A DNA stretch of 6,978 nucleotides. Source: Akkermansiaceae bacterium. Lineage in GTDB: Bacteria; Verrucomicrobiota; Verrucomicrobiia; Verrucomicrobiales; Akkermansiaceae. The translations under genes were made by a program, and so were the position numbers. The notes under the pieces are model-generated. The model did no database searches. It was not told the origin of the DNA and saw only the letters and a list, made by a program, of their open reading frames with translations. The DNA is taken from positions 1-6,978 of the forward strand of contig JALZVD010000369.1 of assembly GCA_023300205.1 (NCBI GenBank), given 5' to 3'. Shown here piece after piece: positions 1 through 5,966 of the stretch (position 1 is the first letter of the stretch; the number at the start of each line of letters is the position of its first letter).

Positions 1-124
1 AGAACGTCCTAGCATAGCGGCACCTACCAAGGGGCGAACTTTGACGAAGGGGTTGATGGTTAGAGTTGTCATAAAACTTAGCTAAAAAGGCGTGGTAGGT
101 GTCGGCTACTGCGTCTTGTTCGCC
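1..124 (-). repeat. attC-like recombination site, copy 1 (left end truncated)
   Basis: Imperfect inverted repeat with integron attC geometry, read on the minus strand. The R'' box GGCGAAC is complementary to 118-124, followed by a 5-base spacer (113-117) and L'' (104-112). The other arm has L' (about 12-19), a 6-base spacer (6-11) and R', of which only GTTCT remains at 5-1. The inner stem CACCTACCA (21-29) pairs perfectly with TGGTAGGTG (93-101). One arm carries an extra G and an extra A relative to the other, like the extrahelical bases that set strand choice in attC sites. The loop holds a further GGCGAAC (33-39). It aligns along its whole length with the copy at 635-759. The R boxes depart from the classical GTTRRRY consensus in the base after GTT, so the site would belong to a divergent attC family. 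Confidence 0.68.
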
Positions 125-229
125 ATTTTTATTGGTTTTCATTTAGCAAAGGTTTCATTTGGTATTGTTCGTTGATCATTATGAGGAGAAATCAGTGTAA
201 GCAAAGCAGATTTAAGCTAAAATGTTATA
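125..229. other. Cassette 3' untranslated stretch
   Basis: This is the spacer between the end of the small membrane-protein gene and its attC-like site. Its first 20 bases, next to the R'' box, closely match the equivalent stretch at 760-779: ATTTTTATTG, then a T-rich segment ending in CATT. The conservation therefore extends outside the palindrome proper. I see no gene, tRNA or convincing hairpin in the rest. A plus-strand AGGAGA (183-188) looks like a ribosome binding site but serves no supportable ORF. Confidence 0.5.
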
Positions 230-625
230 TTACCATAAGCAAGAATCCTTACTTCTTTTTTTCTTAACTGATTTAATTCGTAAGATAATACAGATACCCC
301 AAATGAGAGTTAAACCTATACCAATGAAAGCAATATATGATTCGCTAGAACCTAATGTTGGAATCCAACAGACAGATCCTATAGTGTTGAATAATACTCC
401 TAGGGCAAGCATAGTGGATTTATTAAACCTCTCTCCAATAGAGAAAAATGATCCTATAGTATAAGTTCCGCCACAAAATAGATTCACGGAAAGTTCTTTA
501 CTTTCGCTAGGAGTTAGAAAGCCTGCGAACATCAAGGACGGTAAGGTGATTATTAAAATGCATATGAATGTTCCAGCAAAGGCTAATTTAGCAAACAAAC
601 AAAATGTGTAGTAAGCTGAAGACAT
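230..625 (-). CDS. Small four-helix membrane protein, unknown function (cassette gene)
   Basis: 131-residue protein that I do not recognise. Hydrophobicity suggests four membrane helices at about residues 14-36, 46-64, 71-91 and 97-117, ending in a strongly basic tail (residues 118-126, KSVKKKRSK) that should face the cytoplasm. There is no N-terminal signal peptide distinct from helix 1 and no catalytic motif. The start is an ATG only 9 bases after the GTTCGCC box, in an A-rich leader (TAAAAATAA) with no Shine-Dalgarno. This is common for integron cassette genes, which may rely on leaderless or coupled translation. The overlapping plus-strand frame lacks such features, so the minus strand is preferred. 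Small hydrophobic proteins of unknown function are frequent cassette cargo. That the ORF is expressed as a gene is likely; a role cannot be assigned. Confidence 0.68.
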   Translation of the reverse strand: MSSAYYTFCLFAKLAFAGTFICILIITLPSLMFAGFLTPSESKELSVNLFCGGTYTIGSFFSIGERFNKSTMLALGVLFNTIGSVCWIPTLGSSESYIAFIGIGLTLIWGICIILRIKSVKKKRSKDSCLW

Positions 626-634
626 TTATTTTTA

Positions 635-759
635 GGCGAACGTCATAGCATAGCCACCGCGGACGGAGAGGGCGAACTTGACTGTAGGTTGGTGTTGTAG
701 TTAGAGAAAAACTGCGGATAAAGGCGCCGACCGTGGTTGGCTACTGCGCCTTGTTCGGC
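635..759 (-). repeat. attC-like recombination site, copy 2 (complete)
   Basis: Complete 125-bp imperfect palindrome. In minus-strand order: R'' GCCGAAC (759-753), spacer AAGGC (752-748), L'' GCAGTAGCC (747-739), an inner stem arm (736-727), a large variable loop, the opposing arm (657-666), L' GGCTATGC (655-648), a 6-base spacer (647-642), and R' GTTCGCC (641-635). L'' carries one unpaired G against L', and a further unpaired A follows it, the same bulges as in copy 1. The inner stem sequence differs completely from copy 1 (CCGCGGACGG here, CACCTACCA there) yet remains paired apart from one G-T wobble and one A-A mismatch. That covariation argues for selection on folding. The loop repeats GGCGAAC (671-677). 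The length falls in the range of long VCR-type attC sites. Confidence 0.74.
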
Positions 760-1264
760 ATTTTTATTGTGTTTCATTGGAATAGAGCAATTCGCTATTA
801 TCTTGAGTCATATTCTATAGAGGGATGCAGGTCTTGCAAGGCTTGAGCAATCTTCTCATGGTTTATAGCCAGATGATCGCTTAAATGGTGAGACTGTCTA
901 TCGACCGTCTCGAACCAACAACGGCGGTCATCGATTCTGTAAACGAATCGGCTGATATTATTGGGTTCTAGGTTTCGGTTAATCCAGCGAAATCTAGGAG
1001 CGTCAAATATGGAGATCGCGTGGGAGGATATATCAATGCTAGACTCTTTGGGATTTAATATCCCAAGTAGAAATCCACCGCAAATAACCATGCCACCAAC
1101 TAAAAGGACGGGGAACAGAATCCACTCAAATGACGATCTAATCGGCAAGTTATATGCCATGGCTATCAGAACTCCGAGAACGAAACAAATTGCGATTATC
1201 AGCGAAATAATTGCAGCGGTGTTACATGTGCTATGTCGGATTACGCGATTCATTTTTAGCCGAA
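641..1264 (-). mobile_element. Putative integron gene cassette B
   Basis: Inferred cassette of about 624 bp between the recombination points of the R' boxes at 1259-1265 and 635-641. It contains one minus-strand ORF (798-1253) and the complete attC-like site at 635-759. Its size and layout match cassette A. It would be the cassette nearest the upstream edge of the array, because the sequence to its right shows no recognisable full attC and soon reaches argB. Confidence 0.58.
798..1253 (-). CDS. Two-helix membrane protein with cytoplasmic domain, unknown function (cassette gene)
   Basis: 151-residue protein that I do not recognise. Two hydrophobic segments (about residues 13-34 and 45-66) form a helical hairpin. 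A soluble, mostly beta-predicted C-terminal half (67-151) follows, containing ISSHAISIFD, RFRWINRNLEPNNISRFVYR and CWFETVD. Two membrane helices followed by a small beta domain recall bacterial PH-like (bPH) membrane proteins, but this is only a resemblance in layout. The ATG lies 5 bases after the GTTCGGC box in the leader TAAAA, with no room for a ribosome binding site, just as in the neighbouring cassette gene. The plus-strand frame over the same DNA crosses the cassette boundary and has no protein-like character. Function unknown. Confidence 0.66.
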   Translation of the reverse strand: MNRVIRHSTCNTAAIISLIIAICFVLGVLIAMAYNLPIRSSFEWILFPVLLVGGMVICGGFLLGILNPKESSIDISSHAISIFDAPRFRWINRNLEPNNISRFVYRIDDRRCWFETVDRQSHHLSDHLAINHEKIAQALQDLHPSIEYDSR

Positions 1265-1265
1265 C
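1259..1265 (-). other. R' box at the upstream cassette boundary
   Basis: GTTCGGC on the minus strand, followed by TAAAA and the start codon of the adjacent cassette gene. It matches the R' box of copy 2 (GTTCGCC TAAAAAT) and fixes the right-hand cassette edge. No convincing partner R'' box with copy-1/copy-2 architecture lies to the right, so this may be the junction with an attI site, a decayed attC or an original insertion point. Just beyond it, CACTAGC (1282-1288) pairs with GCT-G-AGTG (1298-1305) around one bulged G, and GTT follows at 1313-1315. This could be a short or degenerate attC/attI-like fold. Confidence 0.5.
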
Positions 1266-1364
1266 AGTGTTATTAGTATGGCACTAGCTGATATTTTGCT
1301 GAGTGATAAGTAGTTGATATTGAGGGCTTTCGTTTTTCATAGGCTTCTGTGTTAAAGATACTTA

Positions 1365-1393
1365 GTTATAGTGATTGGCTTTGTTTCACACAA
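1365..1393 (-). promoter_or_regulatory. Possible sigma70-type promoter reading into the cassette array
   Basis: On the minus strand, TTGTGT (1393-1388) and TATAAC (1370-1365) are separated by exactly 17 bases and lie about 110 bases upstream of the first cassette start. The -10 matches five of six consensus bases; the -35 matches only TTG. The position suits a cassette promoter (Pc) of an integron, but AT-rich DNA yields such matches by chance. Confidence 0.3.
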
Positions 1394-1492
1394 GTTTTTA
1401 TTCATTAAGATGTATTGAAAATCTAACCATCCAGCGCATTCAATATTTTTCAGAAAATATCGAACAATCACTGAATCTTAATAGTTCGTAAC

Positions 1493-1642
1493 CTATAAGT
1501 ATTCATCTTGCTTTTGACTACTCATGACGCCCATCAGAAAAGTATTACCAACAACTCTAAACATAGTAGCTCGATATGAATCTCCTAGATCTAAAAGTAC
1601 AGATGCGGAACCCCTCCCTGGAATACCAGTGATGTTGAGCAA
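1493..1642 (-). CDS. Short open frame, possibly a gene remnant
   Basis: A 49-codon frame from a TTG at 1642 to a TAG at 1493; the frame is open only back to a TGA at about 1653. The translation (containing GSASVLLDLGDSYRATMF and VGNTFLMGVMSSQ) has a balanced, protein-like composition resembling the C-terminal end of a larger soluble protein. There is no ATG near the 5' end and no ribosome binding site. I recognise no family. It may be a decayed gene at the array boundary or chance; the opposite strand also carries a 46-codon frame. Confidence 0.2.
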   Translation of the reverse strand: MLNITGIPGRGSASVLLDLGDSYRATMFRVVGNTFLMGVMSSQKQDEYL

Positions 1643-1671
1643 GCATGAGACAATGGATCACTAATATTCCG

Positions 1672-2550
1672 TTAAGAAACAATCTCAGTCCCTATTCCTG
1701 ACTTAGTAAAGATCTCTAGCAGCAACGAGTGCCCCATCCTTCCGTCAATAAAGTGAACCTTCTTTACACCATGATCTAGTGCATCTAGAGCAGAATTCAC
1801 CTTCGGTAACATCCCTCCTGAGATAATCCCTTCCTTGATAAGACTCTCCGCAGCCTCTTGGTTAATCGATGGTATGATAGTCCCCTCATCAGATGGGTCA
1901 CGCATCACACCAGGCACATCAGAAAGGTAAATAAGCTTAGTAACCTTCAGCTCTTTTGCCAACGCGGCAGCAGCTAAATCCGCATTCACATTAAGCTTCT
2001 TTCCTGTCTCCTTCTCTGAGGCTAGTGGTGAAATAACAGGTACCATCTCCGCTTCTAAAGCCTCCTTCATCTTCTCTAGATTACAACTTATCACCTTACC
2101 CACTCTACCTATGTCAACTTCCTCACCCTCATCATTTTTAGATTGAATCCTCTCACCCGTAAACACCTGTGAACCAGGAAACCCTACCGCCTTACCACCG
2201 TAATCTTTAATCATCGATACCAGACCCGGATTAATCACACCAGAAAGCGTCTTCTCCACAATGTTCACCGCCTCAGGAGAGGTCACTCTAAAGCCTCCCA
2301 CAAACTTAGCCTCTAACCCCGCCTCCTTCATCGCAGCTGAGATAGCCTTCCCTCCACCATGCACCACAATAGGATTAATCCCTGCCACTTCTAAAAAGAC
2401 AATATCACGCATCACCTTCCTTACTAACTCAGGATTATCCATCGCAGAACCACCCATCTTAATAAGAAAAGTCTTCCCCCTAAAAGACTGCAGATAAGGT
2501 AAGGCCTCTACCAATGTGGCTGCCTTGCTAATAGTTTGGTCTAATGACAT
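1672..2550 (-). CDS. argB: Acetylglutamate kinase
   Basis: 292-residue amino-acid kinase. It phosphorylates N-acetyl-L-glutamate with ATP, the second step of arginine/ornithine synthesis by the acetylated route, in the cytoplasm. Visible family signatures are KMGGSAM (31-37, phosphate-binding Lys31), VHGGGKAI (63-70), GFRVT (86-90), the NVNAD segment (187-191), and SGGMLPK (244-250, transition-state Lys250), ending in GIGTEI. The N-terminal helix ending in EALPYLQSFRGK is typical of the hexameric, arginine-inhibited class, so feedback inhibition is likely. The ATG at 2550 is chosen because family homology starts there. An upstream ATG at 2646 would add 32 unrelated basic residues overlapping the end of the preceding gene. 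Only 4 bases separate it from that gene, implying co-transcription and probably coupled translation. No other arginine gene is nearby. Confidence 0.95.
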   Translation of the reverse strand: MSLDQTISKAATLVEALPYLQSFRGKTFLIKMGGSAMDNPELVRKVMRDIVFLEVAGINPIVVHGGGKAISAAMKEAGLEAKFVGGFRVTSPEAVNIVEKTLSGVINPGLVSMIKDYGGKAVGFPGSQVFTGERIQSKNDEGEEVDIGRVGKVISCNLEKMKEALEAEMVPVISPLASEKETGKKLNVNADLAAAALAKELKVTKLIYLSDVPGVMRDPSDEGTIIPSINQEAAESLIKEGIISGGMLPKVNSALDALDHGVKKVHFIDGRMGHSLLLEIFTKSGIGTEIVS

Positions 2551-2554
2551 AAAT

Positions 2555-4000
2555 TTAATCGTTTGTTTTTTTAGAATCCGCTTTCTTCTGCTTCCTAAGA
2601 TCACGCCTTTCTCGGCGTCTCTGCTTACGAAGGTGCTTACGGTCACGTGCTGAAAGCTTCGCTACCGTGAGCTCTTTCTGGGCAAATTGCTCCTCTTTGT
2701 AAAGCACAGACAAGTCACCTAGATCATGCTGATTCTCTATCAGCTCATGGATAAAGGCAGCTCGGCTTTTCAAAAATGGAAACACCACCATACATACCAA
2801 CAGAGCCGTTAACAGATAGATAATTGGCGCAAAATAATGAGTCTCAGCACTAAGATACTTAGTCCCAAAATAGAACCCAACAGCAAGCATCATCGCCCAT
2901 AACCAAAAAATAACCACGGATCGTTTAACCGCCAACATCAGTAAAAACGCTGCCACAACACTCAGCAATAACTCATCCCACCAACGAATACGCTGGAAGT
3001 GAACCGTATCAAAATACACCGGAGTCAACGTCAGCTGGTTCAACTGCCTCACTGGAGACTCAATAGCTCGGTAACTATCTGCCTTCACCCCAGCTGCAGT
3101 AAGCACAGCATTCTCCGTTTCTACAGGAGACTCCTTTACAGATGTAATATCTGCAGAAATAACATGCGCCTCAGTCTCACCCTCCGTATGACTTGGAGTA
3201 AAATATCCAAACTCATCAATCGGAATAGTATTCCCCGTATCCCCTAAAGAAATGAATTTACCTATTGTGATCTCTACATCTTCTGGCTTCAGCTTTAAAT
3301 GATGTAACCTCTCTAACAACAACGAAGATAAAATCACCCTGTCATCCCACACTGCCAGCAATGGAATATGACTCGTCTTAGGCTCACTCTCTAACTGAGA
3401 AAATCCTATTTTACAGTTACTCGGCATCTTCAAGCTCGGCGCCAAACTAAGATTATTCACTTTCGGAAGCATCAGCGCATTCCCTTTCACAACTTGTAAA
3501 TCCACTGATGAATCTAATAAATAATCAGGAATAACCACCCTATCTACAGTCCTACGAAGTGGAGTAGAAAGAATACAAGAATCTAACAATTCAAGCTGAG
3601 AGTTTAGCGTGTTATTCTCAATAGCCGGCAAATCTGGCCAATGCAAATGCGTCCCCAAAAAGAGATGCTTAACATTCAACCTAACCAAGTTACTCACCGT
3701 TACCGCAAGATCTGTCGGATCATAAATCCCATAAGCGTTCGTCCCCTCAGGATCATCATCGATCATACACACCAGATAGCTTGGTGGCTCAGGAACAGCC
3801 GCACTCTTCTGACTCAGAACTTCTAAACTAGACAAAACCGTAACCTCATTAGGAACCCCTATCGCATCCCACTCCGCCAACGTCTTCCCCTGAATGAATG
3901 GTAAATAATGCTGAACCCTAGGCTGAACAAAATACCCAACAACAGCCACCAACATGAAGAGTAGAAAAATGGTCTTACGGATCTGGAGGTCTGGGTTCAC
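2555..4000 (-). CDS. Membrane protein with CHASE2-like periplasmic region, no output domain
   Basis: 481 residues. The layout is one N-terminal helix (about 9-25), a large extracytoplasmic region (26-340), three helices (about 342-358, 361-379, 389-410), a short acidic/amphipathic stretch, and a very basic tail (450-478, Arg/Lys clusters). The large region recalls CHASE2 sensor domains. VCMIDDD (77-83) sits where CHASE2 has its first strand, and a helix/strand alternation follows to LNVKHLFLG. Later come SLGDTGNTIPIDEFGYF (251-267) and a segment leading into the three helices. CHASE2 is normally followed by three helices and then a kinase, cyclase or phosphatase; here only the basic tail follows. 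The assignment is by pattern and is an inference. The start is GTG, with an in-frame TAA three codons upstream; an ATG at residue 16 would destroy helix 1. It lies between the sugar kinase (19-base gap) and argB (4-base gap), so it is operonic. Confidence 0.72.
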   Translation of the reverse strand: MNPDLQIRKTIFLLFMLVAVVGYFVQPRVQHYLPFIQGKTLAEWDAIGVPNEVTVLSSLEVLSQKSAAVPEPPSYLVCMIDDDPEGTNAYGIYDPTDLAVTVSNLVRLNVKHLFLGTHLHWPDLPAIENNTLNSQLELLDSCILSTPLRRTVDRVVIPDYLLDSSVDLQVVKGNALMLPKVNNLSLAPSLKMPSNCKIGFSQLESEPKTSHIPLLAVWDDRVILSSLLLERLHHLKLKPEDVEITIGKFISLGDTGNTIPIDEFGYFTPSHTEGETEAHVISADITSVKESPVETENAVLTAAGVKADSYRAIESPVRQLNQLTLTPVYFDTVHFQRIRWWDELLLSVVAAFLLMLAVKRSVVIFWLWAMMLAVGFYFGTKYLSAETHYFAPIIYLLTALLVCMVVFPFLKSRAAFIHELIENQHDLGDLSVLYKEEQFAQKELTVAKLSARDRKHLRKQRRRERRDLRKQKKADSKKTND

Positions 4001-4019
4001 AAATAGTTAAGTGGAATAG

Positions 4020-4988
4020 TTACGACTGGCTATCTACAAGATCCAGAACCGGTAAAATCGGCTCAGCATAGTCCGTCCCAGTCACCAATTCACGCAATAA
4101 CTTAGCCGCTGTCGGTATATGCGGCGCAAACCATTCATCATTCTTATTAGTGACTAAATTACCATACGCACCCAATGCCTGCATCAAACGTTGAATAGCA
4201 CACATCGTAAGAATGTCATCAAGCGGACGTTCCTCAGTAACATCCTCCCAGATATCTAGTAACTTCTCACGCTCTTCCGCTGAGTGATTCATATAAGGAT
4301 CGTAAATCAATGAAGCCAGATCATATTCCTGTCTCCCTCTTCGCATTCCTTGGAAGTCGATCAAGTAAGCCTTACCCTCTTTCACAATAATATTCTGTGA
4401 CTGAAAATCTCGGTGCACCAGATGCCTAGATGAAGCCCCAAGAGCCTCAGCCATATGTTTCAGCGCGGGGTGACCTCGTAATGCCTGCGTCTCACCACTA
4501 GACATCCCAAGATGAATCTCAGCTAAGTTCTCATAGAAATACTCCTGCTCCCAGACATACATCTCAGGATCAAAAGAAGGCTGAAATTCTAGATCCTTCG
4601 GCGGGCGAGTATAAAACAGCTTATCAAGCTGCTGGAAAGTAGAACGGTAAACAGGCTCACGCGCCTCCCATGGCTCATCACGCATAGAAAGTAGATCCTG
4701 ATCTCCTAGATCCTCCACCAGCGCACAGCAACGACCCACATTATCATAGAGAACATGCGGAACATTTAGCTTCGCGTTAGTCAGAAATTCAGCCACAGGC
4801 AAATAATTAGAATTATCCGCACGCTCCAAAGTGTAATGAATACCAATATAAGTAGGAAACCCCTCTGGCTTCAAACGGATAATAGTGCGCCCTGAAGCTC
4901 CCTTAGTGATCGGCTCTATCACCACTGAGTGAGTCGGAGCTAAATCTAGATGAGCGCGTATCGCAGTGAGTAATGTATTTGCTGGCAT
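4020..4988 (-). CDS. AmgK-like sugar kinase (aminoglycoside phosphotransferase fold)
   Basis: 322-residue cytoplasmic kinase of the APH/choline-kinase superfamily (COG3178-like). Visible features are a small-lobe loop GASGR (30-34), the catalytic motif HRDFQSQN (192-199, base Asp194), and the metal-binding segment IDFQG (210-214, Asp211) followed by EYDLASLIYDPY (221-232). These signatures are characteristic of AmgK, the anomeric kinase that phosphorylates MurNAc or GlcNAc at C1 in Pseudomonas-type cell-wall recycling, rather than of antibiotic-modifying enzymes. It sits 29 bases downstream of a sugar-1-phosphate nucleotidyltransferase, as amgK does with murU, supporting a kinase-plus-nucleotidyltransferase salvage pathway. 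The substrate is inferred; another sugar is possible. The start is an ATG with no Shine-Dalgarno in its A/T-rich leader. Length is normal for the family. Confidence 0.85.
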   Translation of the reverse strand: MPANTLLTAIRAHLDLAPTHSVVIEPITKGASGRTIIRLKPEGFPTYIGIHYTLERADNSNYLPVAEFLTNAKLNVPHVLYDNVGRCCALVEDLGDQDLLSMRDEPWEAREPVYRSTFQQLDKLFYTRPPKDLEFQPSFDPEMYVWEQEYFYENLAEIHLGMSSGETQALRGHPALKHMAEALGASSRHLVHRDFQSQNIIVKEGKAYLIDFQGMRRGRQEYDLASLIYDPYMNHSAEEREKLLDIWEDVTEERPLDDILTMCAIQRLMQALGAYGNLVTNKNDEWFAPHIPTAAKLLRELVTGTDYAEPILPVLDLVDSQS

Positions 4989-5017
4989 AGTGAAAAAAAT
5001 GAATAATTGTTACTTGG

Positions 5018-5929
5018 TTAGAGGTCTTGTCCGGTATGAGTTCCACTTGCTGCGTGCCTTACAATACAATCTGTAAGATCTGCATCATCTGCCACAGTAG
5101 CTCCCGGCCAAATGATCGTGTTTTTAAGCTTAGTGTTTTTGCCGATAATCGCATTACCGCCAATGACGCAAGTTTCTATACAAATCTCAGCACTCGGGTC
5201 AATCTTTGCTTTTTCATCGATAGCATTGGAATCCCCTCGCAACAGCTCATGCGCATCAAAATAAGATGCCCTTGAACCCAAATCATGCCAAGTTGCAGAC
5301 TCAGAAACAAAAGCACCCAACTTCCCCTGCTCTATCAACTCAAGAAATGCAGGAACAATAGAAATCTTCTCATTTGCTGGAATCAAATCAAGAATGGCAG
5401 GACCAATACAATAAATCCCAGTAAACTGATGATTCCCTGCGTGCACACCACGAGCATGACGCATATCCACTATCCTACCATCCTCCACACCAACATTACA
5501 ATTAGGACCAGACGGGAAAAGTGCCAATGTAGCTACATCCCCTGAGCCCAAATGCGCATCCATCAAAGCCTCAATATCCAAGTCCGTAAGAATATCTCCA
5601 TTATAGATCAACAATGAATCATCTCCAATAAATGGCGCTATATTCTTAATCCCTCCACCCGTCTCTAAAAGCTCCTTCTCATAAAAAAACGTAAGATCAG
5701 CTCCGCCAAATTCCCCCTCAGGATATGCCTTCGCCCACTCCCCTGGAAGATGATGAGTATTAATCGCAAAATCCGTAATCCCCGCTGACAAACAATGCCT
5801 TAAACCATAGTTTACCATCGGTTCATGATACAGCGGCACCAATGGCTTAGGCAAAGAATCTGTAAGAGGTCTCAACCTAGTCCCTAATCCAGCTCCCAAG
5901 ATGAACGCTTTATGTATATTCTGTTTCAC
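5018..5929 (-). CDS. Sugar-1-phosphate nucleotidyltransferase, MurU/GCD1-like
   Basis: 303 residues; transfers NMP from an NTP to a sugar 1-phosphate, giving NDP-sugar and pyrophosphate, in the cytoplasm. The signature loop GAGLGTRLRPLT (12-23) is followed by PKP (27-29, with Lys28), ETGGGIKN (89-96), the metal-binding YNGD (109-112), FTGIYCI (169-175) and WHDLGSRASYFDAH (214-227). After about residue 236 comes a short left-handed beta-helix tail of hexapeptide repeats (IDPSAEI, CVIGGNAIIG, IIWPGATV). Pseudomonas MurU ends before such a tail, so this protein is longer, closer in layout to GDP-mannose/GCD1-type enzymes. Pairing with the AmgK-like kinase favours UDP-MurNAc or UDP-GlcNAc salvage but does not prove it. 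The start is GTG. The GAGG before it is too close for a normal ribosome binding site, so the exact start is a little uncertain. It is the first gene of the operon. Confidence 0.87.
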   Translation of the reverse strand: MKQNIHKAFILGAGLGTRLRPLTDSLPKPLVPLYHEPMVNYGLRHCLSAGITDFAINTHHLPGEWAKAYPEGEFGGADLTFFYEKELLETGGGIKNIAPFIGDDSLLIYNGDILTDLDIEALMDAHLGSGDVATLALFPSGPNCNVGVEDGRIVDMRHARGVHAGNHQFTGIYCIGPAILDLIPANEKISIVPAFLELIEQGKLGAFVSESATWHDLGSRASYFDAHELLRGDSNAIDEKAKIDPSAEICIETCVIGGNAIIGKNTKLKNTIIWPGATVADDADLTDCIVRHAASGTHTGQDL

Positions 5930-5966
5930 CCTCAGACAATTAGACCAGATGGTTTCATAGGTAAAG

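Larger units (their letters stand above)
5..640 (-). mobile_element. Putative integron gene cassette A
   Basis: Inferred cassette running from the recombination point G|TT of one R' box (between 641 and 640) to the same point in the next R' box (after position 5), about 636 bp. It contains one minus-strand ORF (230-625) followed by its own attC-like site. This is the normal cassette layout: start codon close to the left boundary, a single gene, and attC downstream. The integrase that would mobilise it is not in the window, so mobility is inferred from structure only. Confidence 0.58.
1266..1671. other. Spacer between cassette array and argB; no established gene
   Basis: 406-bp AT-rich stretch. 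It contains a bulged hairpin next to the cassette boundary (1282-1305), a possible leftward promoter (1365-1393), a perfect AT stem (ATATTTT 1443-1449, AAAATAT 1454-1460), a CGAAC/GTTCG inverted pair (1461-1465, 1484-1488), and a 49-codon minus-strand open frame (1493-1642). No integrase-like coding, tRNA or strong intrinsic terminator for the argB operon is visible. If an attI site exists it should lie near 1266-1330, but attI sites have too little sequence signature to call by eye. Confidence 0.5.

Noticed and set aside
222..464. Plus-strand frame opposite the four-helix protein gene
   Set aside because: It lies antisense to an ORF whose start is set by the attC-like R' box and whose translation shows clear membrane helices; the plus-strand translation has no coherent features.
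1..779. MITE or REP-type element instead of attC sites
   Set aside because: The ATTTTTA flanks could be read as target duplications, but one also occurs beside the lone R' box at 1259-1265. The alternation with same-strand small genes and the paired bulged L boxes fit attC better. Kept as the main alternative.
961..1287. Plus-strand frame of 108 codons
   Set aside because: It is antisense to the two-helix protein gene and runs across the cassette boundary at 1265, so it is best read as a shadow frame.
1443..1488. Intrinsic terminator for the argB operon
   Set aside because: The AT stem and the CGAAC/GTTCG pair lack a GC-rich stem followed by a T run on the minus strand; too weak to annotate.
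1524..1664. 46-codon plus-strand frame with an ATG start
   Set aside because: No ribosome binding site, no recognisable motif, and it opposes another equally short frame; too little to call a gene.
2551..2646. N-terminal extension of argB to the ATG at 2646
   Set aside because: The added 32 residues are basic, unlike any acetylglutamate kinase, and merely overlap the Arg/Lys-coding tail of the preceding gene; family homology begins at 2550.
4020..4988. Aminoglycoside resistance gene
   Set aside because: The fold is shared, but HRDFQSQN/IDFQG with EYDLASLIYDPY and the neighbouring sugar nucleotidyltransferase indicate an AmgK-like sugar kinase.
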